Position numbers and translations under genes: made by a program. The notes below the pieces were generated by a model. It had not been told where the DNA came from. It searched no databases and was given only the letters and a program-made list of their open reading frames with translations. From a bacterium (lineage in GTDB: Bacteria; Bacteroidota; Bacteroidia; Bacteroidales; Bacteroidaceae), in contig SFXD01000010.1 in the NCBI GenBank assembly GCA_004559785.1, forward strand, positions 1 through 37,251: a DNA stretch of 37,251 bases, given 5' to 3'. Positions within the stretch are counted from its first letter, which is position 1; each line of letters starts with the position of its first letter. Below, piece after piece: positions 22,880 through 31,659 of the stretch.

Positions 22880-23860
22880 ATGAAATCATTTCTGAACGTA
22901 AGCGACATAGGAGACTTGGGCGTTGCCCTCGAAGAAGCACGCAGGATAAAGGAAGACAGGTTCTCGCATGCCGCGCTGGGCAGGAACAAGACGCTGCTCA
23001 TGGTGTTCTTCAACAACAGCCTTCGTACGCGCCTCTCTACGCAGAAGGCGGCACTAAACCTTGGCATGAACGTAATCGTGCTCGACGTCAATGCCGGGGC
23101 CTGGAAACTGGAGACGGAGCGAGGGGTGATAATGGACGGCGACAGGAGCGAGCATCTGCTGGAGGCAATCCCCGTAATGGGCAGCTACTGCGACGTGATA
23201 GGCATTCGTTCCTTTGCCGGTCTCACCGACCGCGGCTACGACTATGCCGAGACCGTATACAGGCAGTTCGTCAAGTACAGCGGCAAGCCAGTCTTTGCAA
23301 TGGAGACGGCAACGGTGCATCCCCTGCAGGCATTTGCCGACCTCATCACCATCGAGGAGTACAAGGAGAAGCCGCGTCCCAAGGTGGTCTTGACGTGGGC
23401 TCCGCATCCCAAGGCCCTGCCGCAGGCCGTGCCCAACAGCTTTGCGCAATGGATGAATGCCGCCGACGTGGACTTCGTCATCACCCACCCGGAGGGATAC
23501 GAGCTGGACCCTGCCTTCGTGGGAGACGCACGAGTGGAGTACGACCAGAGGAAAGCCTTCGAGGGTGCGGATTTCGTGTACGCCAAGAACTGGAGCTGCC
23601 CGGGAGTGACTCGCCCTGACGACTATGGCAAGGTGCTCGACGACTATCACGCCATGATGGGCTGGACGGTGGATGCCGAGCATATCTCGTGGACTGACAA
23701 TGCCCGTTTCATGCACTGCCTGCCAGTGCGCAGGAACATGATAGTGACCGACGAGGTAATCGAGGGACCGCGCTCGCTCGTAATCCCCGAGGCTGCCAAC
23801 AGGGAGATATCCGCTACGGTCGTGCTGAAGAGGATTCTCCAAGCCCAGGCTGGCAGGTAG
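22880..23860 (+). CDS. argF': N-succinylornithine-type transcarbamylase (argF')
   Basis: A 326-residue transcarbamylase of the Bacteroides SOTCase branch, which transfers the carbamoyl group to N-acylornithine. The carbamoyl-phosphate site is FFNNSLRTRLSTQKAALNLG (44-63); other signatures are ETATVHPLQAFADLI, TWAPHPKALPQAVPNSF and FMHCLPVRRNMIVTDEVIEG. Residue 90, in GVIMDGDRSEHLLEAIPVMG, is Ser. From memory of published work, Pro at this site in Bacteroides fragilis selects succinylornithine and Glu in Xanthomonas selects acetylornithine, and Ser in place of Glu also gave succinylornithine activity. I therefore predict succinylornithine use. It is the last gene of the + strand cluster, 86 bases after the ligase gene. 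The matching deacylase is not in the window. Confidence 0.92.
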   Translation: MKSFLNVSDIGDLGVALEEARRIKEDRFSHAALGRNKTLLMVFFNNSLRTRLSTQKAALNLGMNVIVLDVNAGAWKLETERGVIMDGDRSEHLLEAIPVMGSYCDVIGIRSFAGLTDRGYDYAETVYRQFVKYSGKPVFAMETATVHPLQAFADLITIEEYKEKPRPKVVLTWAPHPKALPQAVPNSFAQWMNAADVDFVITHPEGYELDPAFVGDARVEYDQRKAFEGADFVYAKNWSCPGVTRPDDYGKVLDDYHAMMGWTVDAEHISWTDNARFMHCLPVRRNMIVTDEVIEGPRSLVIPEAANREISATVVLKRILQAQAGR

Positions 23861-24144
23861 GGGCGTTCCTGCCGCCCCCGGGATAGCACGGGTAGGCTTG
23901 GGAATGTAAAGATTACTTACTCGCCAGAAATCCCCAAATCCAGACAAGAAGTAATGCCACGCGAGAAAAATATTTTTTCCTCGCGTGGGAAAAAGTTTTC
24001 CCTCGGGAGGAAAATCCTATGTCCTTGGGAGGAAAAACAGCGTATTGTCTTGGTGTAAATGTTTTTCGCTGCGATGACCGTACACCAAGGATGGGGTAAA
24101 TGCAATTTGCAGTACGCCGTGCCTCGCATCACGGATCATAAAGA
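23861..24144 (+). other. Structured non-coding region after argF'
   Basis: No gene is supported here. Its middle (23957-24034) holds a hairpin and repeated GGGAGGAAAA-type motifs, listed separately. The rest has no ORF with recognisable features. It ends at the hairpin at 24145-24185. It lies between convergent transcripts (argF' on +, the cohesin-like gene on -). Confidence 0.6.
23957..24034. repeat. Hairpin plus repeated G/A-rich motifs (candidate dispersed repeat)
   Basis: CCACGCGAG (23957-23965) pairs perfectly with CTCGCGTGG (23980-23988) around an A/T loop whose GAAAAA and TTTTTC can also pair. Directly after it come three related blocks: GCGTGGGAAAAAG, CTCGGGAGGAAAAT and CTTGGGAGGAAAAAC, about 25 bases apart. 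The pattern resembles repeat-type intergenic sequences I associate with Prevotella genomes, but copies elsewhere could not be searched. It could also act in transcription termination of argF'. Confidence 0.5.
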
Positions 24145-24185
24145 GAGCGACCCTCCCACGCTTAGGATGCGTGGGAGGGTCGCTC
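24145..24185. terminator. Long perfect hairpin between convergent genes
   Basis: A 17-bp perfect inverted repeat (24145-24161 with 24169-24185) with a 7-base loop, GC-rich throughout. It sits between argF' (+) and the cohesin-like gene (-) whose stop is at 24239, so it can serve both directions. T-rich tails are weak on both sides. Confidence 0.75.
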
Positions 24186-24238
24186 GTTATGCTGGGTCGG
24201 CGTGCAGTGACGTTGCATGCCGTTGGGGGACATGTGCG

Positions 24239-24862
24239 TTATTTCCTGGAGGCAATCTTCCTGCCGTCCTTTATGAATATTCCCTGTCCTGCCCTTTGCA
24301 CACGCACGCCGGCAACGTTGTACGTCGTGTGGTTGTCGCTGTCGGTTGCTATGGCAGACTTGACGGCTGTCTCCTCGTCTATGGCGGAGATTTCCATAGT
24401 GGAGTCGTCGGGCTTGTAACCGGCTTCGGTTGGTTCCACAAGAAGGATGTTGGCCAGTTTCAGCGTCTGTACGCCTTCAGCTATCTCCGGTGCCACGTCC
24501 AGCACGATGGTGGCGACGGGGTCGTCTCCTTCCTTGAAGGCCTTGTTGTAGCCCGACCATACGAGCATCCTTATGGTGCCGTCTGAAAGCGTGTTGGCGG
24601 AAATCACGTGGCCGTCAGCCCTTCCCGCCGTGTACGTCAGCATCTGACCCTCGGAGTCCGTTGCTATGGTCACTCCCTCGGGAAGTACGAGGTCTGCCTG
24701 TATCAGCGTGATGGGGGTGATGTTGCTCATGCCAATGGATATGGCGGCTTGCTCTCCGCCTACGAGTATGCCGTCCGCTTCGAGGCTCAGGCCATATCCC
24801 GTCTGTGCCATCGCACCTGCGCATAACGCTGTGGTGCATAAGACTGTGGTTAATCTCTTCAT
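24239..24862 (-). CDS. Secreted cohesin-like protein with type IX-like sorting tail
   Basis: A 207-residue secreted protein. The ATG at 24862 is chosen because it gives a clean signal peptide (MKRLTTVLCTTALCAGAMAQ, cut after AMA) and lies 28 bases beyond a consensus -7 box; the longer open frame upstream would cross that promoter. Residues 25-150 alternate hydrophobic and polar positions in a beta-sandwich pattern reminiscent of cohesin domains (AISIGMSNITPITLIQADLV, then PVATIVLDVAPEIAEGVQTL). The C-terminus YNVAGVRVQRAGQGIFIKDG with RKIASRK is the short Prevotella-type sorting tail. Cohesin-like modules in Bacteroidota need not imply cellulosomes. Binding partner unknown; the large surface protein nearby also carries a sorting tail, but no direct link is shown. 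Confidence 0.8.
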   Translation of the reverse strand: MKRLTTVLCTTALCAGAMAQTGYGLSLEADGILVGGEQAAISIGMSNITPITLIQADLVLPEGVTIATDSEGQMLTYTAGRADGHVISANTLSDGTIRMLVWSGYNKAFKEGDDPVATIVLDVAPEIAEGVQTLKLANILLVEPTEAGYKPDDSTMEISAIDEETAVKSAIATDSDNHTTYNVAGVRVQRAGQGIFIKDGRKIASRK

Positions 24863-25111
24863 GGGTGTGTGAATTTGTCGATATCTGCACGCAAAGGTAC
24901 GAAAAAAATCCCGTTTCGTGCAACTGTTGGACGGATAAATTTGCGTCATGGACGTAAATAAGGCTTGCTTGATGCCTTCCGCATAGGGCAGGGGCTTCAC
25001 CACAGGACATCCCAATGGTCGTTACGGGGTTGCCGTGCGTTGCCACGGCAGAGTGCCGTACAGGCTCGCGTCGCCCCCTCAGGCCGGCTTGCACCGCATG
25101 CCATGAAATGA
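24863..25111 (-). other. Intergenic region between the cohesin-like gene and the terminator of the large surface-protein gene
   Basis: About 250 bases without a convincing gene. It contains the cohesin-like gene's promoter (24891-24899) and a small hairpin, TGCCGTG (25031-25037) with CACGGCA (25044-25050). The DNA near 24980-25105 is GC-rich, unlike other intergenic DNA here, so it may hold decayed coding sequence; I could not identify an origin. Confidence 0.5.
24891..24899 (-). promoter_or_regulatory. -7 promoter element of the cohesin-like gene
   Basis: TACCTTTGC on the - strand, 28 bases before the ATG. A GTTG at 24921-24924 with a 21-base spacer could be the -33 element. It also rules out the longer upstream reading frame as the protein start. 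Confidence 0.7.
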
Positions 25112-25147
25112 TTGGGAGGGAAGCGGGCCGTGCCGCTCCCCTCCCAA
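25112..25147 (-). terminator. Terminator hairpin of the large surface-protein gene
   Basis: A 15-bp inverted repeat with a single mismatch (25112-25126 with 25133-25147) begins 30 bases beyond the stop codon at 25178 on the - strand. The stem is GC-rich with a 6-base loop. Confidence 0.65.
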
Positions 25148-25177
25148 CGCTAAACTGGGTTAAAAAATCAATGCTTG

Positions 25178-28100
25178 TTACTTGAACATTACCTTGCGTC
25201 CGCCTACGATGTAGATGCCCTTGGACGGACGGCTGACGCGCTGTCCTGACAGATTGTAGATAACCTGCTCGTCGCTGTCAGGAGTAATGTTGGCAATGCC
25301 GTTCTCGTAGTCCTCGACATCCTTCTGAATCATCATGGTGCCTACGTTCATGTCGAAGGCGATGTGGTACTTGACGTATGGTAGTTCGTTGTCCCATACC
25401 ATCCACCACTGTCTGTCTACTCCACGGATAAGTCCCGTGACGGTCTCTCCGTCTTCTACAACGAGTTCGTTGGTCTCACTACCGTAGCGCGACTCGGTCC
25501 AGTCTGTACGTGTGGCATTCTTCGTGAACTCGTGCAAACCTGTTGTAGCACGGCATGCTATGATGGTGAAGGTGAGGAAGTCGCCTTTGTCTACATGGTT
25601 CAGGTCCTTGAAGAAGGTAATGTCACCCTCGTACAGTCCGTTGCCCTGATGGTGGAGCGGGCACATCTCGTCGTTCTTCCATCTGTGTTCGTTGCCTTCA
25701 TCGTCAAGTATGGAACCAACCACAAAGACATCATCATTCCACTTGTAGTCGATAGCCTCAAAAGTAACCGTAGCGTTCTCCAAATCGAGAGTCACGTTGA
25801 ACTCTCCACTCTGTGTCTGGAAATCATTGCCTCCATCGACGGTAATGCCGAATGTACCCTGGGCAGGAGTTATGAAGCGATTGTTCGGCAACACTGCCTT
25901 GTACTTCGACTCCAGACGGCTGAAGTAGATGGATGCCCTGTTCTTGGCGTTGGGCAGGTTGGTGCGGTCCTGTACCTTGATGCGCCCCACGTACTTGCCT
26001 TCTTCGTTCTTCTTCAGCGGATAGATGGTAGTAATGTCGCTGTAAGCGATATTGTTGCCTTCCTCGTCCACAAGGTCACCCTGTACGTAGAATCCACCGC
26101 CGATGGCCTCGTTGTCCTGGATGCTGTTGTAGAGAGCCTCTGCCTCATCATCGGTGAGATCGCCAGAGTAGATGTGGTCCATCAGTTCGTCTCCGACGCT
26201 GACGAAAGCCTCTTGCTTGGCAGGGTCTGTCTCCGCATAGGAGTCACCCTGTACATAACACCACTCCATCAGGTCGTTCAGCTTCTCGTATATCTTGTTG
26301 CTGGGGATGATGGCGTTGAACTCCTCGTTTATCTTCTGTGCAATCTCCATCTTGGCCTCAACGTTGCCGGCAGCCTTTGCATCGGATATCAAACCCTCGA
26401 TGTTGGTGAGGTGTGATGTGCTGAAGATGTATGGTACGGCTTGCATCTGTGCCCTTGTCAGGGAAGCCAGATGAGCCTCGAAGTTCTCTATCATCTTGTC
26501 CATGGCATCTGCGCTCTTGCCCATATATACAAGTTTGAACTTGCCCCACATGGTCATTTCACTCTCGTAGTAGGGATAACCGGTGTTGCGGATGCCGAGT
26601 CGCAGTTTGTTGTCGGTAACTATACCGTATACCTGATTGATGTAACGTCCTCCGGCAAAGGCGAAGCTGACAGCCTGTCTCTGCTCGGGAACATAGCCTA
26701 CGCCCGTATCGAAGTCTTGAGATGAGTCGTATTCCCCGTTGTGCGGAGCCTCGGGGTCGCCTGTTGCATCAAAGCGGCAGTTGACACCGTTGACGGCATC
26801 CTCATAGAGAACCTGTCCTGCATAGATATTCATTATTGGGGTGTAGAAATCGTTGAGGTAGAGAGAGGCGGTCACGTAGTCCGTTCCGTCCAGTTCTCCC
26901 ATTCCGTTGCCTCCGGGACGGAAGAATGCAGGAGCCTCCAGCATATAGATACCGTTGGGCAATCCTTCCTCCATGTCCTGATAGAGGTCGAATGAAGTGT
27001 TCCATGTTCCTGCAACGGGATAGATATCCGTGAAACCGGAGTTGCTGTTGAAGTTGCTGCCGGCTGTGCTGAGCTGCGTGTGTGTCTCGGTCCACCCCTT
27101 GAAGGCGGTATCCTCGTCGAAGCCGGGGTTGTAGATGAGGTTGGTAAGGTCAGAGCCTTCGTCGATGCTGGTCTTTATGGCAAGGGTAAGCAATTCCTTC
27201 AGGAATGTAATCTCGCTCTCTAGTTCTTCTACGCTGAGGGGCTTCTTTTCAATGATGTAATAGTAGGTGCCATGAGGCAGTCCTTCCACGTTCTCCTCAT
27301 AATCCTCAAGGTATTTGTCGAGCAGGTCGGCATATTGTCCCAGCAGGTTGTCGTGTGTAGCACGTTCTTCTGCCACCGCCTTGACAGCAGAATCGTAGGC
27401 CTGGTATGCCAGATGGCTCTGGCGGATGAGCAGCGGGTTGGTAGAGAGGATGTCTGCGTTGGCAAGAATGTCCTCAAGCGAGGATGCGCCCTCGATGGCT
27501 GCAACGGCGTTCTGGTATTCTTCTACTATCGAAGCCTGAGCTTCAAGGGTAGAGAGGTCCTGTATGTTGTCTACCTGCTGGTTGCGTATCAGGGCATAGC
27601 TTGCATCGTCGTCGCCTACGTATTCCAGTCGCCATGTATCCCATACGGTCCAGTTGCCATACTTGTATACGTGGTTCTCGACTCCTATGTTTACGGTGTC
27701 GGTCTCGTCCTCTACATAGAAATAGAGTGGCTTGTTCCAATACATACCCTTCCTGAAGTACTTGTTGCAGGCTGCCAGTGAGTTGGGGACAAAGCGACCG
27801 GTGTAGTCGTTGAAGTTCTCTGTCTCGCCTACGGACTCCTCAAGTCCTTCCTCTGCAATGTCCTTGAAGAGCGAGGCAACCTTCTTGCCACCGGAGAGGG
27901 CATAGTACTGGCTGCTGTGGTAGAGTGGTGCGAATTCCTCGTTGAGTGTTCCCATACCGTACTCCTCACCGTTGTTGTCCCAAGCGCAGACACGCTGCAG
28001 ACCCTGTACGCGGAGTTTGTAGACTCCCTTCTTCAGTCCGGAAATCTGCTGGTATGTATCGAACCATTTCATGTTCCAGTGCTCGCTCACACTGTTGTTG

Positions 28101-30277
28101 ATGGCAAGTCCCGAACCGTCCTTGGAGTTGTCGGTGATGTAGCCTGTGGTAACATCGTGGTCGGCGTTGGCGAAGATGCGGATGAACGGGTATTCAGGGT
28201 CCTCGCCATTGCAATTGCTGCAGAATCCGTCCACATATTGGTGCGGCTTCCTGCTCATGGCATTGGGGTCATTGGTGAAACTTGTGTTGTAGATGTCGTA
28301 CGAACCGTCGCAGTTGAGTTCGGTAGCAGGGTATACCTGCTTGTGTCCGGGCATGAAGGTCGGTATGGCATCCTTGTCCAGATCCTGATACCAGGTGATA
28401 TCCTCCTGACTGCCGTTGAGCTTGTAGCAGAGCGAACCGTTCTCCACTTCCTCAAAGTCTATCAGTTCTCCTTGCGTGCCGTAGGGGCAGAAGCAGTCGG
28501 TGATGGTAGCTCCGCTGTGGCGTATCATGTATTTCGATTCATTCTCCATGCCAGACACGGAAGCGGTGGACCAGCATCTGGATATCACGGCTCCGTTGGA
28601 TCCTACCCATCCGCTTATGGCTCCGCTCTCGGAACCGCCGGTCACATATCCTGTGCTGTAGCAGTTGTCCATGTATATCTTGGCGACACTTCCCGTGTTG
28701 CATCCGAGGATACCTCCTGCATTCTTGTTGGTGGCGAGTACTTCGCCCTCCATGGCAAGGTTGGTGAGATGTATGTCGCCCGACTGGCTTGAACCTCCGA
28801 TGAGTCCTACGCCCATGTTGCCGTAGATGATGCAGGTTTCGTCCAGCCTGAGGTTCTTGACGGACGAGCCGCCCCGTATGTGTCCGAAGAATCCGCTCCA
28901 GTCGGTTGTCCATGCGGAGAGGTCGAGGTTGCTTACGGTATGGAACCCACCGTCGAAGTTACCCATGAAGGGGTTGTTCCTTGTACCTATAGGCAGGAAC
29001 TCCGCTGCCTCCGTCATGTCGAGGTCGCAGGTCAACTTGGCATCGATGTCTCCGTGTCCCTCGTTTACCATGGCAGAGAACCACTCGACATCCTTCACGC
29101 TCTTCAGTTGGTATACGCTGTCAATCTGCTCGCAGAACTCCGTGTTGATCTTTCCGCAGGTCTGGCAGTAGAAGTCACCGTCCACAAAATTGTGGCTGTC
29201 GATGGAAGGAGTTGTGACATCGTTTGTGTATGTTCCCTCCAGTGGTGTACCGTCACACTGCATGCTACCGTCAAAGTACACCTGCTTGCTAGTGCTGAAA
29301 GGCACAGGGTAAGCGTCCTCCTGAAGAGTCTGATAGAAGTGGATCTCTTTCTGGTCGCCATTGGCAATGTAGGCGAGCTTTCCGTTGGCTATGTCCTCTG
29401 TCGTAAGATCTTCCCTCACGCCCTGCACGGCACCTTCCGTACCGCTGAGGTCGATTATGTTCTTGATGTTGCCGGCGAATCCTCCTGTGCGTACGATGTT
29501 GCTTTCACCGTTGAAACCCTCAATGATTCCAAGGTTGATGAAATTCTCGATGCGGTTGTTGGCATTGTCACCCATCCAACCTGCTATGGCACTGGCATAG
29601 CCGTTGGCGGTAATCTTTCCCGTGTTGATGCAGTTGCGTATGAGCCATGTGGGTGCGTTGCCGTTGTAGCGTCCTCCCACGATGGCACCTGCGTCAGAAC
29701 CGTTCACGGCTGTCACGTCAGCTTCGTTGACAAGGTTCTCCATCCTGAGTACGCATCCTGTGTTCTGCGTCCAGCCAACAAAGGCTCCTACCCTGTGCTT
29801 TCCAGTGATGGAGCAAGTCTTGTCGATGACAAAGTTCCTGATTGTTACATCTGGGCCGTTGCCTCGCAGCATACCGAAGAATCCCACGCCCTCTTTCTCG
29901 GGGAGGTTGAGGATCATGTTTGTAATCCTGTGGCCCTGTCCGTCCCACGTGCCGTCGAACTTGTGTCCTTCGTCCGGTCCGATGGGGGTATGAAGGTTTT
30001 CCTTACCCTCGAAGTCGATGTCGTTCATCATCCTTCCGCAAATGGTAAGGTTTCCTTGGCTAACCTGCCATCCGAGCCACTCTACGTTTCCTGCATTGCG
30101 CAGTTCATAGAATCCGTCCTCTGCCTGGCTGGGCTGCTCGTACTTGCCTGGAACCTGACAGTCCTCATAGATACAAATCCCGTTCACATAGTCGTGCTCG
30201 TGCTGCGCCCATGCCATGGAACTTGCCTGCAATGCCAATGACAGCATAGCAAGATTAAGGTAGTTCTTGAATCTCAT
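25178..30277 (-). CDS. Large secreted repeat protein with GLUG-like modules and type IX-like sorting tail
   Basis: A 1699-residue secreted protein. The signal peptide ends near residue 24 (SSMAWA|QHEH). Two modules of about 310-325 residues follow (28-353 and 362-670). Each opens with an H-x-[YF]-V-[ND]-G...Cys-x2/3-Cys header, continues through GLUG-like beta-helix repeats (VGAFVGW, AGAIVGG, TGGFAGN; WSGFFGH, GVGLIGG, NAGGILG, SGAISGW), and closes with a shared segment (NGDQKEIHFYQ... / NGSQEDITWYQ...) and KQVY...CDG...TND. A third header (HQYVDGFCSNCNG, 679-691) starts a different region with carbohydrate-binding-like segments (YKLRVQG; NPGFDEDTAFKGWTETHTQL) and helical linkers. The tail YNLSGQRVSRPSKGIYIVGG with RKVMFK is the sorting signal. 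It is probably a cell-surface adhesin or glycan-binding protein; ligand unknown. No secretion-machinery genes are nearby. Confidence 0.85.
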   Translation of the reverse strand: MRFKNYLNLAMLSLALQASSMAWAQHEHDYVNGICIYEDCQVPGKYEQPSQAEDGFYELRNAGNVEWLGWQVSQGNLTICGRMMNDIDFEGKENLHTPIGPDEGHKFDGTWDGQGHRITNMILNLPEKEGVGFFGMLRGNGPDVTIRNFVIDKTCSITGKHRVGAFVGWTQNTGCVLRMENLVNEADVTAVNGSDAGAIVGGRYNGNAPTWLIRNCINTGKITANGYASAIAGWMGDNANNRIENFINLGIIEGFNGESNIVRTGGFAGNIKNIIDLSGTEGAVQGVREDLTTEDIANGKLAYIANGDQKEIHFYQTLQEDAYPVPFSTSKQVYFDGSMQCDGTPLEGTYTNDVTTPSIDSHNFVDGDFYCQTCGKINTEFCEQIDSVYQLKSVKDVEWFSAMVNEGHGDIDAKLTCDLDMTEAAEFLPIGTRNNPFMGNFDGGFHTVSNLDLSAWTTDWSGFFGHIRGGSSVKNLRLDETCIIYGNMGVGLIGGSSQSGDIHLTNLAMEGEVLATNKNAGGILGCNTGSVAKIYMDNCYSTGYVTGGSESGAISGWVGSNGAVISRCWSTASVSGMENESKYMIRHSGATITDCFCPYGTQGELIDFEEVENGSLCYKLNGSQEDITWYQDLDKDAIPTFMPGHKQVYPATELNCDGSYDIYNTSFTNDPNAMSRKPHQYVDGFCSNCNGEDPEYPFIRIFANADHDVTTGYITDNSKDGSGLAINNSVSEHWNMKWFDTYQQISGLKKGVYKLRVQGLQRVCAWDNNGEEYGMGTLNEEFAPLYHSSQYYALSGGKKVASLFKDIAEEGLEESVGETENFNDYTGRFVPNSLAACNKYFRKGMYWNKPLYFYVEDETDTVNIGVENHVYKYGNWTVWDTWRLEYVGDDDASYALIRNQQVDNIQDLSTLEAQASIVEEYQNAVAAIEGASSLEDILANADILSTNPLLIRQSHLAYQAYDSAVKAVAEERATHDNLLGQYADLLDKYLEDYEENVEGLPHGTYYYIIEKKPLSVEELESEITFLKELLTLAIKTSIDEGSDLTNLIYNPGFDEDTAFKGWTETHTQLSTAGSNFNSNSGFTDIYPVAGTWNTSFDLYQDMEEGLPNGIYMLEAPAFFRPGGNGMGELDGTDYVTASLYLNDFYTPIMNIYAGQVLYEDAVNGVNCRFDATGDPEAPHNGEYDSSQDFDTGVGYVPEQRQAVSFAFAGGRYINQVYGIVTDNKLRLGIRNTGYPYYESEMTMWGKFKLVYMGKSADAMDKMIENFEAHLASLTRAQMQAVPYIFSTSHLTNIEGLISDAKAAGNVEAKMEIAQKINEEFNAIIPSNKIYEKLNDLMEWCYVQGDSYAETDPAKQEAFVSVGDELMDHIYSGDLTDDEAEALYNSIQDNEAIGGGFYVQGDLVDEEGNNIAYSDITTIYPLKKNEEGKYVGRIKVQDRTNLPNAKNRASIYFSRLESKYKAVLPNNRFITPAQGTFGITVDGGNDFQTQSGEFNVTLDLENATVTFEAIDYKWNDDVFVVGSILDDEGNEHRWKNDEMCPLHHQGNGLYEGDITFFKDLNHVDKGDFLTFTIIACRATTGLHEFTKNATRTDWTESRYGSETNELVVEDGETVTGLIRGVDRQWWMVWDNELPYVKYHIAFDMNVGTMMIQKDVEDYENGIANITPDSDEQVIYNLSGQRVSRPSKGIYIVGGRKVMFK

Positions 30278-30567
30278 AAAAACACTTTTCTTAAATGGTT
30301 AATTAATTATTTATGTAAATACAATATATGTATTCCTGCTTTGTTACGGGTACAAAAGTATTGATTATTTGGGAAACTTGAACAAATCCTGCAAAGTTTG
30401 TTGCAATATTTAACTTTTTTCAGAAATGAGGGTGTTCGAATGAGCGGTTTTCCGATGTATGCTGCATGGCATTGCATAAGGTGGTGTTCCATAAACCCCA
30501 TCATAGTTCTAATGTGGTGTATGGCAGTCGCCGATTGCATTGTTGGGAGGCAATCATGGCAGGTGTG
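30278..30567 (-). other. Intergenic region between the large surface-protein gene and mnmA
   Basis: About 290 bases without a gene. The half next to the large gene is A/T-rich and holds its promoter and a leader of roughly 70 bases. Near mnmA a weak hairpin, GATTGC (30534-30539) with GCAATC (30551-30556), might help terminate the - strand operon, but it is short. Confidence 0.5.
30353..30360 (-). promoter_or_regulatory. -7 promoter element of the large surface-protein gene
   Basis: TACTTTTG on the - strand matches TAnnTTTG. A TTTG at 30383-30386 (22-base spacer) may be the -33 element. The message would have an A/T-rich leader of about 70 bases, longer than others in this window. Confidence 0.55.
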
Positions 30568-31659
30568 CTACCTGTCCCTATATATGCTGATTTCTCCGCT
30601 TCCGTAGCATATTGTGGCTTCGGCATCGTAGATGCAGCCGAATTGCCCTGGTGCTATGCCCTGGATGGGAGAGTCGGAATGAATGTGGTACCCTTCGTCG
30701 TCAAGTGTAATGGTACCTTTCATGAAATGGTCTACATGTCGAATTTTGAACTGAATGGGCATTTCCTGTGGCGATTGCCAAGGGTTGTCGGTAATGAAGT
30801 GCATGTCTGCCAGGCGGAAGTCGTGTCCATACTGCAACTGCGTGTCCCATCCATGTGCTACGAAGATGATGTTCTTCCTTACGTTCTTCTTTACCACGAA
30901 CCACGGACCGCCTCCCAGTCCGAGTCCCTTGCGCTGCCCAATGGTGTGGAACCAGTAGCCTCTGTGCGTGCCTACCACCTTGCCCGTCTCTATGTCTATC
31001 ACCTTGCCCTCGCGCTCGCCCATGAACTTGCGCAGGAAGTCGTTGTAGTTTATCTTTCCGAGGAAGCAGATACCCTGGCTGTCCTTCCTCCTTGCGCTGG
31101 GCAGCTTGGCATCCATGGCAATGCGGCGCACGTCATCCTTCATCAGATGCCCGATGGGGAACAGCGTGTGGCTAAGCTGATTGTAAGACAGTTGTGCGAG
31201 GAAATCCGTCTGGTCCTTGACGGGATCCTTGGCTGTACCCAGCCACATTTTTCCGTCCCTGTATACGTTGGTGGCGTAATGTCCAGTCGCAATGTGGTCG
31301 TAGCCGTGCCCGATGCGTTTCTCGAAGGCTCCGAACTTAATAAGCCTGTTGCACATCACGTCGGGGTTTGGCGTGAGCCCCTTCCTTACCCTCTCGATGG
31401 CGTAGCCCACCACTTGCTCCCAGTATTCCTGTTGCAGGTCGGTAACCTCCAGGCGTAGCCCGTACTTGCGTGCCGTAGCCATTGACAATTCTATATCCTC
31501 CTCGGCGGTACATGAAGAGTCCTCTCCCTCCATACCTATCTTGATATAGTGCAGGTCTGGCTTGTGTCCAGCCTCGCACAGCATGTGTACTGCCACGGCA
31601 CTGTCCACGCCTCCCGATATCAGTACGGCTATGCTGCCCTTTATCTTCGAAAGTTCCAT
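30568..31659 (-). CDS. mnmA: tRNA-specific 2-thiouridylase MnmA
   Basis: A 363-residue enzyme that thiolates U34 of the tRNAs for Lys, Glu and Gln using ATP and a relayed sulfur. The PP-loop motif is IAVLISGGVDSAVAVHML near the N-terminus (10-27). Two catalytic cysteines are visible: NPDVMCNRLIKFGAF (about 98-112) and DSQGICFLGKINYNDFLRKF (about 200-220). The middle (ATGHYA, KDQTDFLAQLS, LFPIGHLMKDDVR) and the C-terminal barrel (WFHTIGQRKGLGLGGGPWFV) fit the family. Bacteroidota often have more than one MnmA, so a paralogue may exist outside the window. It is the last gene of the - strand operon and overlaps the preceding lipoprotein gene by 19 bases. Confidence 0.94.
   Translation of the reverse strand: MELSKIKGSIAVLISGGVDSAVAVHMLCEAGHKPDLHYIKIGMEGEDSSCTAEEDIELSMATARKYGLRLEVTDLQQEYWEQVVGYAIERVRKGLTPNPDVMCNRLIKFGAFEKRIGHGYDHIATGHYATNVYRDGKMWLGTAKDPVKDQTDFLAQLSYNQLSHTLFPIGHLMKDDVRRIAMDAKLPSARRKDSQGICFLGKINYNDFLRKFMGEREGKVIDIETGKVVGTHRGYWFHTIGQRKGLGLGGGPWFVVKKNVRKNIIFVAHGWDTQLQYGHDFRLADMHFITDNPWQSPQEMPIQFKIRHVDHFMKGTITLDDEGYHIHSDSPIQGIAPGQFGCIYDAEATICYGSGEISIYRDR

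Noticed and set aside
28880..30241. Long open frame (453 codons) on the + strand across the large surface-protein gene
   Set aside because: Antisense to a gene with a clear signal peptide, repeats and sorting tail; the translation lacks recognisable features.
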